From positions 30,728-94,727 of the forward strand of contig NZ_CCRF01000039.1 in the NCBI RefSeq assembly GCF_000751775.1: DNA of 64,000 nucleotides, given 5' to 3'. The DNA is from Caldibacillus thermoamylovorans. Its GTDB lineage: Bacteria > Bacillota > Bacilli > Bacillales > Caldibacillaceae. Position numbers and translations under genes: made by a program. How positions within the stretch are numbered: position 1 is the first letter of the stretch; each line of letters begins with the position of its first letter. Below the pieces are notes generated by a model. That model made no database searches and was not told the DNA's origin. It worked only from the letters and a program-made list of their open reading frames with translations. Below, one piece after another: positions 26,666 to 35,264 of the stretch.

Positions 26666-26921
26666 TTGAATCGCCCCTTTTTTAATTTGTATTACCATTG
26701 TATTATAACAAGACGAAAAATGCAACTGTGTATTAAAACAAATTATTTATTCTATCCGCGAGTCAAAATTTGTTATCGAAAGATTTGGGGTAATGTGTGG
26801 TAGATAGATGGGTAGCCACTACGGTAATTTTGTCGACGTTAAAAAGAACCTTTAGATTAGGAAATAGTTCGAATAATGTAGTATAGTGAATTTTAGAATA
26901 CTTGGTATAGGAGGTATCTTT

Positions 26922-27656
26922 TTGAAATTAACAATTATTGGTCCGTGGGGCGGGTATCCGAAAGTGAATGAAGCGAGTGCCGGGTACATATTAGAGCATG
27001 ACGGTTTCAATCTTTTAATAGATTGTGGAAGCGGGGTATTGTCAAAACTTCAACAATATATAAAACCAACTGATCTTGATGCTTGTATCATTAGCCACTA
27101 TCATCCCGATCATAACGCCGATATTGGTGTACTACAACACGCACTTTTAATTGACATGTACTTGACCGGGAATAAAAAAACACTTCCTATCTATGGTCAC
27201 GATTTTGATAAGGAATCATTTGCAAAGCTTTCTTATAAAGATATTACAATCGGGATAGCTTATGATCCGGAAAATGAGTTAAAAATCGGTCCTTTTTCGA
27301 TCCGTTTTTTACGCACTGTCCATCCCGTTCCGTGCTTCTCATTCCGAATTGAAGCGGATGGAAAGGTATTTGTGTTTACCGGTGACAGTGCTTTTCAAGA
27401 AGCATTTATCGATTTTGCAAAAGATGCAGCGCTTCTTTTGTCCGAATGTAATTTTTATGGTAATATGGATGGCAGTAGAGCCGGCCATATGAACAGTAGG
27501 GATGTAGGAAAATTAGCCGATCAAGCGCAAGTCCAAAGACTGATTTTGACTCATTTGCCTCATTATGGCAATCTTGAACAATTAGTTTCGGAGGCCGGTG
27601 AACGATACAAGGGACCAATTCACTTGGCCAAACTTGGGGATATATGGACGATATAG
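26922..27656 (+). CDS. yhfI: YhfI, metallo-beta-lactamase-fold hydrolase
   Basis: The 244-residue MBL-fold protein has the HYHPDHNADIG metal motif (HxHxDH), HPVPCFSFRI, FTGDSAF, ECNF and a final LTHLPHYG. It resembles RNase Z-like and arylsulfatase-like phosphodiesterases, but the substrate is unassigned. The start is TTG 26922, placed six bases after GGAGGT; upstream in-frame codons have no site. lplJ follows 12 bases later, so the two form an operon. Confidence 0.9.
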   Translation: MKLTIIGPWGGYPKVNEASAGYILEHDGFNLLIDCGSGVLSKLQQYIKPTDLDACIISHYHPDHNADIGVLQHALLIDMYLTGNKKTLPIYGHDFDKESFAKLSYKDITIGIAYDPENELKIGPFSIRFLRTVHPVPCFSFRIEADGKVFVFTGDSAFQEAFIDFAKDAALLLSECNFYGNMDGSRAGHMNSRDVGKLADQAQVQRLILTHLPHYGNLEQLVSEAGERYKGPIHLAKLGDIWTI

Positions 27657-27668
27657 GAGGAGTCTTAC

Positions 27669-28664
27669 ATGCTTTACGTTGATAATAAAGGAATAAATGA
27701 CCCGCAAATGAATCTGGCCATTGAGGAGTACATATTAAGAAATTTAGATATCAATGAGTCTTATTTACTTTTTTATGTAAACGGGCCGTCAATTATCATC
27801 GGTCGTAATCAAAATACGATTGAAGAAATTAATACCGAGTACGTTGAGGCAAATGATATTAAAGTGGTCCGTCGAATGAGCGGCGGTGGTGCGGTATACC
27901 ACGATTTAGGCAACTTAAATTACAGTTTTATTACGAAAGATGAAGGCAATAGCATCCAAGATAATTTCAAAAAATTTACGAAACCGGTAATTGATGCGTT
28001 ACGAAAACTAGGTGCCAATGCAGAATTGATGGGGAGAAACGATATTGAAATCGACGGTCGCAAAGTTTCCGGTACTGCCCAATTTGCAACGGGCGGCAGA
28101 ATGTACACCCACGGAACTTTGATGTTAAACTCCAATTTGGATAATGTCACAAAAGCATTGAAACCGAAAAAGGAAAAAATTGAATCCAAAGGTGTTAAAT
28201 CTGTTCGTGCTCGGGTCGGTAATATTTCCGAATTTATTGATCGGCAAATGACGATTGAAGAGTTTAAACAGTTTATTTTAGAAAATGTATTTGAAGCGGA
28301 AGGCAGTGAAATTAAAGAATACGTACTGACGGATGAAGATTGGAAAAACATCGAGGAATTATCAAAATTGAAATATCAAACATGGGAATGGAATTACGGA
28401 AAATCACCGAAATCCAATATTCAAAATTCAAAACGTTTCCCGGTTGGTACCATTGATGTTCGTTTACAAGTTGATAAAGGCATTATTCAAAATGTGAAAA
28501 TTTACGGGGATTTCTTTGGCTGGGGGGATGTAGCGGATATTGAAACAAAATTGAAAAACGTTCGCTATAATAAATCTGCCTTACAAGACGCATTAAAAGA
28601 TATAGATATAAAGTATTACTTTGGCAATATCGAAATGGAAGATTTCTTAAATTTAATATACTGA
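27669..28664 (+). CDS. lplJ: LplJ, lipoate-protein ligase
   Basis: The 331-residue protein is the ATP-dependent lipoate ligase of the LplA/LplJ type. It has RRMSGGGAVYHDLGNLNYSF, the GRNQNTIEEIN loop, the catalytic lysine in GRKVSGTAQF, and the C-terminal accessory domain ending in YFGNIEMEDFLNLIY. It attaches scavenged lipoate to GcvH or E2 subunits. AGGAGGAG precedes the ATG. Its partner in the operon is yhfI, as in B. subtilis. Confidence 0.95.
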   Translation: MLYVDNKGINDPQMNLAIEEYILRNLDINESYLLFYVNGPSIIIGRNQNTIEEINTEYVEANDIKVVRRMSGGGAVYHDLGNLNYSFITKDEGNSIQDNFKKFTKPVIDALRKLGANAELMGRNDIEIDGRKVSGTAQFATGGRMYTHGTLMLNSNLDNVTKALKPKKEKIESKGVKSVRARVGNISEFIDRQMTIEEFKQFILENVFEAEGSEIKEYVLTDEDWKNIEELSKLKYQTWEWNYGKSPKSNIQNSKRFPVGTIDVRLQVDKGIIQNVKIYGDFFGWGDVADIETKLKNVRYNKSALQDALKDIDIKYYFGNIEMEDFLNLIY

Positions 28665-28669
28665 TTTTC

Positions 28670-28712
28670 AAAGGCTGTCCAAAGTGTTGACTTTCCTTTT
28701 TGGACAGCCTTT
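28670..28712 (+). terminator. Terminator of yhfI-lplJ
   Basis: AAAGGCTGTCCAAA pairs with TTTGGACAGCCTTT over 14 bp. The T run lies in the stem's 3' side, followed by CTC. Confidence 0.8.
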
Positions 28713-28767
28713 CTCTACTCTCAGCGGTTGTGTGGAGAGGAATCTATCAGCTTGCATTAGAATATAC

Positions 28768-28795
28768 TTGACACATAAATTTTTGCAATTATAAT
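28768..28795 (+). promoter_or_regulatory. Sigma-A promoter of the substrate-binding lipoprotein gene
   Basis: Perfect TTGACA (28768-28773) and perfect TATAAT (28790-28795) are spaced by 16 bases. Transcription from here gives a leader of about 160 nt. Confidence 0.88.
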
Positions 28796-28828
28796 TAATT
28801 TATTACTAATTTGTTTTTTGAATATAAT

Positions 28829-28934
28829 GGTTAACACCAAAACTGTAAAGCTTACACGCAAAGGATAATATTTGGGGTTGTACGAATGGCGGATTTTGCA
28901 TAAAATTTCCGTCAAACGTTTTTTGGTGCTAATC
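28829..28934 (+). other. Leader element closed by a long stem upstream of the ABC lipoprotein gene
   Basis: GGTTAACACCAAAA (from 28829) is complementary to TTTTTTGGTGCTAATC (ending 28934). Inside is a second stem, GGCGGATTTT with AAAATTTCCGTC. The 5' leader therefore folds into a closed multi-stem RNA just before the GGAGGG ribosome-binding site. The closing arms resemble the terminal inverted repeats of the element at 45251-45436. It could be a riboswitch-like leader or a short MITE. Confidence 0.5.
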
Positions 28935-28963
28935 AGATAAACTACTTTGGAGGGAAATGGTTA

Positions 28964-29977
28964 ATGGGGAAGTTGAGAAAAAGTGTTTCTTTCATCTTGC
29001 TTGCGAGTCTGTTAATTCTTGCAGGTTGCACGTCAAATAAAGAGTCTTCATCCGGTGGAAACGGCGGCTCAAATTCGAAAAGTGGAGGAGGAGAAACATA
29101 TACAATTGGAATCAGCCAATATGTGAATCACCCGTCTTTGGATGCGGCAACGGAAGGGTTTAAAAAAGCATTGAAAGAATCAGGGTTAAAGGTGAAATAT
29201 GATGAGCAAAACGCTCAAAATGATCCGAATAATGCCAAAACCGTGGCACAAAATCTTGTTAACAGCGGGGTTGACTTAATTTTTGCCAATGCAACACCAA
29301 GCGCTCAGGCAGCTGCGGGTGCGACAAGCGATATTCCAATCGTATTTACCTCGGTAACCGACCCGATTGGAGCTGAATTAGTAAAATCAATGGAATCACC
29401 CGGAGGAAATGTGACGGGAACGGCAGATATGCATCCCGACTCGATTCCGAATACAATTAAATTTATTGATGAACAAATGGATGTAAAAAAAGTCGGAACA
29501 ATTTATAATGCCGGTGAACAAAATTCAGTGAAACAAATCGATGAAATGAAAAAAGCGATAAAAGGTACTGATTTACAATTGGTCGAAAAAATTGTGGCTA
29601 ATACTTCTGAAGTTAAGCAAGCTGCAGATGCACTTGTTGACAGTGTTGATGTGATATATATTGTTACAGATAACACGGTTGTTTCGGGATTAGAATCCGT
29701 CATACAAGTTGCCCAGAGCAAGGATATTCCATTATTTGTCGGAGAATTGGACTCCGTTAAACGGGGTGGATTTGCTGCATACGGTTTTGACTATGCCGAT
29801 ATCGGTTATGAAGCCGGACAACTTGCAATTCAAATTTTAAAGGATGGGAAGAAACCTAGTGAACTTCCTGCCCAATATCCGCAAAAATTGAAGCTGGTTA
29901 TTAACAAAACCGCTGCTAAAGAAATGGGGATTCAAATAAAGCCGGAATGGGATGAATTGGCGGAATATGTTGAATGA
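28964..29977 (+). CDS. ABC transporter substrate-binding lipoprotein (ABC_sub_bind family), orphan
   Basis: The 337-residue product has a signal peptide with lipobox LAGC, a Ser/Gly linker and two periplasmic-binding lobes. NLVNSGVDLIFANATPSAQA, DIPIVFTSVTDPIGAELV and FAAYGFDYADIGYEAGQLA are typical of the ABC_sub_bind family, often linked to aromatic amino acid uptake (TrpX-like). In relatives a permease and an ATPase follow directly. Here the stop is followed by a repeat fragment and then azlC, so the transporter appears incomplete at this locus. It has a perfect promoter and GGAGGG site. Confidence 0.88.
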   Translation: MGKLRKSVSFILLASLLILAGCTSNKESSSGGNGGSNSKSGGGETYTIGISQYVNHPSLDAATEGFKKALKESGLKVKYDEQNAQNDPNNAKTVAQNLVNSGVDLIFANATPSAQAAAGATSDIPIVFTSVTDPIGAELVKSMESPGGNVTGTADMHPDSIPNTIKFIDEQMDVKKVGTIYNAGEQNSVKQIDEMKKAIKGTDLQLVEKIVANTSEVKQAADALVDSVDVIYIVTDNTVVSGLESVIQVAQSKDIPLFVGELDSVKRGGFAAYGFDYADIGYEAGQLAIQILKDGKKPSELPAQYPQKLKLVINKTAAKEMGIQIKPEWDELAEYVE

Positions 29978-29983
29978 TATCGT

Positions 29984-30045
29984 GAAGAAGAAGCGTACCA
30001 AATTGGTTTAATGGGCAATCCATAGAGCATGGATTGAAGTTTCAC
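29984..30045 (+). mobile_element. Partial copy (3' end) of the structured repeat, copy 7
   Basis: GCGTACCAAATTGGTTTAAT resembles the conserved core (GCGTCCGATTGGTTCAACTA). A hairpin CAATCCAT/ATGGATTG and the terminal GAAGTTTCAC follow, as in the full copies. The 5' part of the element is missing. It begins within a few bases of the upstream stop codon and is in the + orientation. Confidence 0.55.
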
Positions 30046-30197
30046 CAAATATATTGTATAGCAATCTATAATAACGGAGTCAGTCATATATGTCTGTACT
30101 CCTTTATTATTTCATGGTCATATATTCTAGTAATCTTTTGAAATACAAACTTGTTTTGTGTTCTTTTTGTTACATGTGGATTTTAGGAGGGGTTGTT

Positions 30198-30926
30198 TTG
30201 GAAACGAATGTACTGGATAAACCTGCAAACCAATTTAAACTTGGTTTACAAGGCGGTGCTACAATTGCCATCGGGTATATGCCGGTTGCAATTACATATG
30301 GGTTTATTGCCAAAACAACGGGGCTGACTCTGGGTGAAACCATTTTAATGAGCCTCATTGTTTATGCGGGTGCATCCCAATATATGTCTCTGGATATGAT
30401 TTCTAAACAGATTGGAGTCATTGAAATTATTTTGACGACGTTCATCGTTAATATTCGTCACTTGTTGATGAGTGCATCGTTAAACGAAAAAGTAGAGCAA
30501 GACAAACCGATCAAAAAGGCGCTTTATGCTTTCGGTATCACTGATGAAACTTTTTCTGTCGCAGCGGTTCAGAAAGAAAAATTGACAACTGGTTATATGT
30601 TTGGACTAACGTTCATAGCTTATAGTAGCTGGGTTTGTTTTTCCGGTGTAGGCTATATTGTTGGTGCCAGTCTTCCTGAACTTTTTCAAGAAGGAATGTC
30701 GATTGCGCTTTATGCAATGTTCATCGGGCTGTTAGTGCCGTCGATGAAAGGGAGTAGGAAAGTTGTCTTTCTCGCAACAGTTGCTGCCTTATTTAATAGT
30801 TTATTTGTTATGACGGAAGTTTTGTCAACGGGTTGGGCAATTGTTTGTTCAACATTAATTTCGTCATGCCTTGTTGAACTCATTATTCTGTTGAAGAAAG
30901 GGAAGGAGGATGGACCGAGTGAATAG
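30198..30926 (+). CDS. azlC: AzlC, branched-chain amino acid exporter large subunit
   Basis: This 242-residue membrane protein starts at TTG 30198, five bases after AGGAGGGG; the frame upstream is spurious. It shows the AzlC hallmarks FKLGLQGGATIAIGYMPVAI, MSLIVYAGASQYM and NIRHLLMSASL. AzlC with AzlD exports branched-chain amino acids and confers azaleucine resistance. It overlaps azlD. Confidence 0.93.
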   Translation: METNVLDKPANQFKLGLQGGATIAIGYMPVAITYGFIAKTTGLTLGETILMSLIVYAGASQYMSLDMISKQIGVIEIILTTFIVNIRHLLMSASLNEKVEQDKPIKKALYAFGITDETFSVAAVQKEKLTTGYMFGLTFIAYSSWVCFSGVGYIVGASLPELFQEGMSIALYAMFIGLLVPSMKGSRKVVFLATVAALFNSLFVMTEVLSTGWAIVCSTLISSCLVELIILLKKGKEDGPSE

Positions 30927-31224
30927 CCAAATTGTTTGGATGATTATTGGAATGGGACTGGCTACGTACATTCCGAGAATGATTCCCCTTGTTATCTTAC
31001 AAAAATTGCAACTACCCGTGTTTTTGCAAAATATCCTGCAAAACGTCCCTTATGCGATTCTTGGTGCACTCATATTCCCAGGCGTATTTTTTATTCATGA
31101 GGACATCTGGTTCGGGGTTGTTGGTGCGGCGATTGCTTTTACCTTTGCCTCTTTTTTCTCGAATGTTGTTGTTGTCGTAATCGGGTCAATCTTTGCATTG
31201 TCTGTCGTTTCTTTTTATTTTTAA
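30919..31224 (+). CDS. azlD: AzlD, branched-chain amino acid exporter small subunit
   Basis: The roughly 101-residue membrane protein has three or four helices and the family opening IIGMGLATYIPRMIPL. ATG 30910 abuts AAGGAGG, so GTG 30919 is the likelier start. The gene overlaps azlC, implying translational coupling. It is the small partner of AzlC. Confidence 0.9.
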   Translation: MNSQIVWMIIGMGLATYIPRMIPLVILQKLQLPVFLQNILQNVPYAILGALIFPGVFFIHEDIWFGVVGAAIAFTFASFFSNVVVVVIGSIFALSVVSFYF

Positions 31225-31290
31225 TTTTTAATTTAGAAAAACAAGGGGAACATACAAAAGTGGGATACTAACAAATGGTTGGTGAATAGG

Positions 31291-32553
31291 TTGAGAAAGA
31301 AAATAATCCTCATCTTCTTGACATGTTATGTTTTATTTATCGGTTTTCTTTATTTGTATTTATTTAATTGGAACACGGGAGCGCTGTCGGCGGATGAAAT
31401 AGGAACCGCGGTAGATCCGGCAACCTTCCTTACTGGAGAAGAATTGGTCTTGTCCGAGCAATATTCAAATATCCGGAATCTTTTGTTTTTCTTGGGAATT
31501 CCGTATGAATGGCTGTTTTATTTGCTCATTTTACTGCTTGGAATTGGAAAAGTTTTTGAAAAATGGGCAGAATCAACTTCAAAAAGATGGCTGTTTAAAA
31601 GTGCGATTTTCACCTTTTGTTTATCCTTTGCTTCTTTTTTATTCTTTTTTCCACTGGGATTTGTCGGCTACCGGTTATCAAAAAGTTACGGTCTTTCGAA
31701 TGAAACGTTCCATGGTTGGATGCGGGATCAACTAATTGACTTTTGGATTAAATGGGTGTTTTTATTTATTATCGTCACATTCCTGTATTGGTTAATCAGG
31801 AAAAGTGAAAAACGCTGGTGGTTATATGCTTGGTTTCTCTCCATACCATTTACAGTATTTATGATGTTTATCCAGCCGGTTATCATTGATCCTTTATACA
31901 ATGATTTTTATCCGTTAAAAGACAAGGCTTTGGAAGATAAAATTCTTTCGTTGGCAGCTAAGGCGGATATCCCCGCAGAGCATGTCTATGAAGTAAATAT
32001 GTCGGAAAAAACAAATACGCTCAATGCCTATGTGACAGGAATCGGTTCGAATTCGCGAATTGTCTTATGGGATACAACATTAACGAAATTAGATGACGAG
32101 GAAATTTTGTTTATCATGGCTCATGAGATGGCCCATTATGTTGAAAAACATATTTATTTCGGGATTGCCGGTACTCTATTGTTATTATTGGCAGGGTTAT
32201 TTATAACGGCAAAATTGTTGGACGTTTTATGTGATAAATATGGCGGGATATTGAGGATTTCTGACAAAACAAACCTTTCTTCTTTACCACTTATTTTACT
32301 TATTTTATCGGTCTTGTCCTTTGCAGCAAGCCCGATATCCAATGCCGTCAGTCGTTATCAAGAAGAACGAGCCGACCGTTATGCCATTGAAATGACAAGA
32401 GATGTCGATGCAGGGATTTCAACTTTTCATGAATTAACAAGAGCAGGACTTAGTCAAGTAAATCCACCGAAACTTGTGAAATGGTTTCGATATGGCCATC
32501 CGACCATGAAGGAGCGGATTGAAATGATTGAAACATATGAGCAAAATAAGTAG
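31291..32553 (+). CDS. yhfN: YhfN, M48-family membrane metalloprotease
   Basis: The 420-residue protein has several membrane helices, the zinc motif MAHEMAHYV (HExxH), a downstream third ligand in SRYQEERADRYAIEM, and the conserved QPVIIDPLYNDFYPL and NAYVTGIG segments. This is the CAAX prenyl-protease-like (Ste24/YhfN) family. Several non-ATG starts are possible (TTG 31279, GTG 31282, TTG 31291); TTG 31291 yields the MRKK start and the usual length, but none has an ideal site. Confidence 0.9.
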   Translation: MRKKIILIFLTCYVLFIGFLYLYLFNWNTGALSADEIGTAVDPATFLTGEELVLSEQYSNIRNLLFFLGIPYEWLFYLLILLLGIGKVFEKWAESTSKRWLFKSAIFTFCLSFASFLFFFPLGFVGYRLSKSYGLSNETFHGWMRDQLIDFWIKWVFLFIIVTFLYWLIRKSEKRWWLYAWFLSIPFTVFMMFIQPVIIDPLYNDFYPLKDKALEDKILSLAAKADIPAEHVYEVNMSEKTNTLNAYVTGIGSNSRIVLWDTTLTKLDDEEILFIMAHEMAHYVEKHIYFGIAGTLLLLLAGLFITAKLLDVLCDKYGGILRISDKTNLSSLPLILLILSVLSFAASPISNAVSRYQEERADRYAIEMTRDVDAGISTFHELTRAGLSQVNPPKLVKWFRYGHPTMKERIEMIETYEQNK

Positions 32554-32674
32554 ATGCTGTTATTCAGGGTCCGGGCAAAAGAAAAGGTCCGGGCCTTAAC
32601 TTTTTACTGGAATTGATTTTGTCGCAAAGCTTCATTATCGGTGGTTTAAACTGGATGGGGGAAACGAAGACCCA

Positions 32675-32700
32675 GAAAAAAACTGCTAAAACAGCAGTTA
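32675..32700 (-). terminator. Terminator of the IDEAL-domain gene
   Basis: AACTGCT (32682-32688) pairs with AGCAGTT (32694-32700). The minus-strand product continues TTTTTTTC. Confidence 0.85.
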
Positions 32701-32723
32701 GAAGGTTGCTTGTAAAACTTAAG

Positions 32724-32960
32724 CTAAGCATTTAATTGTTCTTCTATTTCTGTCAATTGTTTTGCAAGAAGGAAAAATGATTCTCTATCACATTGATCAA
32801 TTGCTTCATCAATTTTTTCTTTAATCACTCTTCTCTTTTCCTTTAAGAGTGCTTCTTGAATCAACAAATCGATGTAGACCGATTGAATAAATTTATCCTT
32901 TTGTTGTGTATTCTCTAATGATGCTTTTGTCAATTCAGCAAAAGAATTTTCCCTTTTCAT
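32724..32960 (-). CDS. yhzC: IDEAL-domain small protein upstream of comK (YhzC-like)
   Basis: This 78-residue helical protein contains the sequence KEKIDEAIDQCD near the C-terminus, matching the IDEAL domain named for that motif, found in small Firmicute proteins. GGAGG is 7 nt before ATG 32960. The divergent neighbour is comK, the position of yhzC in B. subtilis. The function is unknown. Confidence 0.82.
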   Translation of the reverse strand: MKRENSFAELTKASLENTQQKDKFIQSVYIDLLIQEALLKEKRRVIKEKIDEAIDQCDRESFFLLAKQLTEIEEQLNA

Positions 32961-33197
32961 AACGTTTCCTCCTCTCATTTTTTACTTCCCTTAGACTTCA
33001 GCCGACGAAAAATAATTATTAGTAACATTATATTCGTAAACGGGTAAAAACTCAACCTATTTTATCTAATGTTCAGAAAAAGTTTTAAATGGTGATTGTT
33101 ATATTTATTTATAAAAATACAAAATGTCTATGGACTATATAGAAAAAACATGATAAAATAAAACTGTATGTGTGCTTAAAATAAAAAGGAGGAAATT

Positions 33198-33815
33198 ATG
33201 TCGCAGAAAGTGGTAAAAACATGTTTTGAATTTCAATTTGATTCAATGATTATGGCCATCATCCCCGAGCAGTATGGCAGCAAATTATATTCAAGGGTAT
33301 TAAAAACAGATGGAGAAGTGTTGATTCCGTACAGTCCCTTGGAAGTTATAAAGAAAAGTTGTCATTTATATGCTTCCAGTTTTGAAGGAAGAAAAGAAGG
33401 GACAAAGGAGTTAATTGGTGTCACACATAAACCGCCCATCGTCATTGATCCGATTCAATCCATTTACTTTTTTCCGACTGCATCCCCGAAACAACGGCAT
33501 TGTATGTGGATTTCCCACAGTCATGTTCTGGCCTATAATAATGCGGGAAGTCTGAATACGGAAGTTATTTTTACTAATAAAATGAGGCTTCAAGTTCCGA
33601 TGTCATGCGGATCTTTTGATAAGCAAATGTTAAGAACGGCATTGTTAAAAACAAAAATTGACCCAAGATTTATTCAAGCTGAAAGAAACAGACAAATTTT
33701 GTATCAAAGGTTTGAACAAGGGCTTGAGGCAATGGAAAGAAGAAGTCATTATGACGTATCTTTGGACGAGCCTTTTGGACGATCATATTGGTCGTCAAAT
33801 CGTTTAAATAAATAA
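33198..33815 (+). CDS. comK: ComK, competence transcription factor
   Basis: The 205-residue protein matches ComK throughout, including IIPEQYGSKLYSRVLKTDGE, VTHKPPIVIDPIQSIYFFPT and CMWISHSHV. The C-terminal tail (from about residue 160) is longer and more basic than the conserved core. ComK activates DNA-uptake and recombination genes; addAB downstream is a known ComK target in B. subtilis. An extended -10 (TGATAAAAT) lies upstream, but I saw no clear AAAA-N5-TTTT ComK box pair. The last 67 bases overlap the convergent yhjD-like gene. Confidence 0.93.
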   Translation: MSQKVVKTCFEFQFDSMIMAIIPEQYGSKLYSRVLKTDGEVLIPYSPLEVIKKSCHLYASSFEGRKEGTKELIGVTHKPPIVIDPIQSIYFFPTASPKQRHCMWISHSHVLAYNNAGSLNTEVIFTNKMRLQVPMSCGSFDKQMLRTALLKTKIDPRFIQAERNRQILYQRFEQGLEAMERRSHYDVSLDEPFGRSYWSSNRLNK

Positions 33816-34150
33816 TTTGTCAATAAACTTTCAACGTAATTACGTAATCGCGGATTGAAATAACTGTGATATTCTTCATACCCCTTGTAAATGAACAGGT
33901 AAGTCGTAAATGTATCATCCCATTTCGTTTTTTGTACTTTCATCCCTTGCTTTTTTAACTCTCTTTTTACATAATATAATTCTTTATGGACAAGATTTAA
34001 TATGTGTTCGACTAGTTCAATATATGGATTCGGCAGTTTGAACGGACTGCTTTTAAATACAGATAAATCTTTTTCCAATACTTTAATTAACATTGGGTAA
34101 TAAATGGCTTTTTCTAATAAATCCCTGCTTTCTGAAGGAATCCTTGTCAT
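33749..34150 (-). CDS. yhjD: YhjD-like sporulation-associated protein
   Basis: The 133-residue, soluble, aromatic- and Lys-rich protein has the segments SPFKLPNPYIELVEHI and KWDDTFTTYLFIYKGYEEYH, in keeping with the YhjD family beside yhjE. The function is unknown. Its 3' end runs 67 bases into the convergent comK coding region; the extension encodes the charged tail FDDQYDRPKGSSKDTS. Confidence 0.78.
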   Translation of the reverse strand: MTRIPSESRDLLEKAIYYPMLIKVLEKDLSVFKSSPFKLPNPYIELVEHILNLVHKELYYVKRELKKQGMKVQKTKWDDTFTTYLFIYKGYEEYHSYFNPRLRNYVESLLTNYLFKRFDDQYDRPKGSSKDTS

Positions 34151-34575
34151 TTTCCCTTCCTCCTCAAGAACAAAAGTTCGTATATACGAATATCTTATTA
34201 AAATTTCTTCTAAAATGCAAACCGCTATTACTGAAATCCCTCTCTTTTTTTATACGTTAAGAAAGTATAAATTTCCAGCAAAGAAGCGAATTCGACGTAG
34301 TTGGAAATTTTAAGAATTAAGTATAAGTGCTCTTGCGGCTCTGCTTTCGCCTAAAGGCTCGGCAATCGCCGAGTTTTCTTTACAAAACCGGCTAAAATCC
34401 GGAAAATTCAAATCATCCTTTTCCAATGATATAATTGGTTTTATTAACAAATGGTAAAATAAAATAAAAGGATTTTTTGATCTTTCTATTTTGGTCATAT
34501 TTTATGATATAATTTTCTAAAAAACACTGAAGGGTTTCATCATACTGCTTGTAATCTGACCAAGGGAGATTTTAT
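34151..34575. other. Intergenic region between yhjD and yhjE with a repeat-2 copy
   Basis: About 425 bases without a gene. The repeat-2 element occupies about 34251-34375. The last 200 bases are AT-rich and should carry the yhjE promoter. Confidence 0.5.
34251..34375 (+). repeat. Repeat family 2, copy 1 (bcr-like palindromic repeat)
   Basis: TACGTTAAGAA..., TTTCCAGCA, AATTCGA and the stem AAATTTCC/GGAAATTT are shared with 44979-45055. After the shared part comes a GC-rich tail with CTCGGC..GCCGAG. It resembles dispersed palindromic repeats seen in other Bacillus genomes, a comparison made from memory. Confidence 0.6.
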
Positions 34576-35211
34576 ATGGATTTTTCGAATATGCAAGAAA
34601 ACCTTATGGAATTAATTCAAGATTACCGTTCTTTTGGTCCAATACCCGGACTGGTTTTACCGATAATTGAAGCCTTCTTACCTTTTTTACCTTTATTCGT
34701 ATTTGTGACTGCCAATGCAAGTGCATTCGGGTTGGGATGGGGTTTTTTGTTTTCATGGATTGGTGCATGTACCGGTGCGTTGATTGTTTTCTCAATTGTT
34801 CGGAAATATGGACAGAAACGGTTTTTAGCGTTTTTAAAAAATCATAAACAAGTGAAAAGACTTGTAGACTGGGTGGACAGGCATGGATTCGGACCTTTAT
34901 TCTTGTTAATGTGTTTTCCGTTTACACCTTCTGCAGTCGTGAATATTGTCGCCGGTTTATCGAGAATAAGTATTTATCAATATGGTGTGGCGGTATTAGC
35001 AGGAAAAATGGTCATGATTTTTAGTATCAGCTATATCGGACATGATATCCCGTCATTAATCCATAATCCAAAAAAGACGATTATACTAGGGATTGTGATT
35101 GTCATTCTCTGGTATATTGGTAAGCGAATTGAGGCCCATCTGGATAAAAAAATAGAATCGGATCGAATCTCGAATTTGAAATCAAGGGAAAAGGGTGAGC
35201 AAGACGAATAA
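34576..35211 (+). CDS. yhjE: YhjE, TVP38/DedA-type membrane protein
   Basis: The 211-residue protein has the SNARE-associated/DedA (VTT) domain with EAFLPFLPLFVFVTANASAF (including re-entrant ExxxP), GWGFLFSWIGACTGAL and a conserved Phe/Pro loop CFPFTPSAVVN. The family contributes to membrane lipid scrambling or homeostasis. The C-terminus is charged. GGGAG precedes the ATG. It is followed by addB. Confidence 0.9.
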   Translation: MDFSNMQENLMELIQDYRSFGPIPGLVLPIIEAFLPFLPLFVFVTANASAFGLGWGFLFSWIGACTGALIVFSIVRKYGQKRFLAFLKNHKQVKRLVDWVDRHGFGPLFLLMCFPFTPSAVVNIVAGLSRISIYQYGVAVLAGKMVMIFSISYIGHDIPSLIHNPKKTIILGIVIVILWYIGKRIEAHLDKKIESDRISNLKSREKGEQDE

Positions 35212-35264
35212 TCGAGGCTCTTTCTGAAAATGTCGTTTAAAGTTATGTAAGGAGGCAGATGCGG

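Noticed and set aside
32566..32600. Terminator after yhfN from the two GGTCCGGGC sequences
   Set aside because: They are direct, not inverted, repeats, so no stable stem with a T tail can form between them.
33061..33197. ComK autoregulatory boxes upstream of comK
   Set aside because: No AAAA-N5-TTTT pair with proper spacing was found; AAAAAGTTTT has only a one-base gap.
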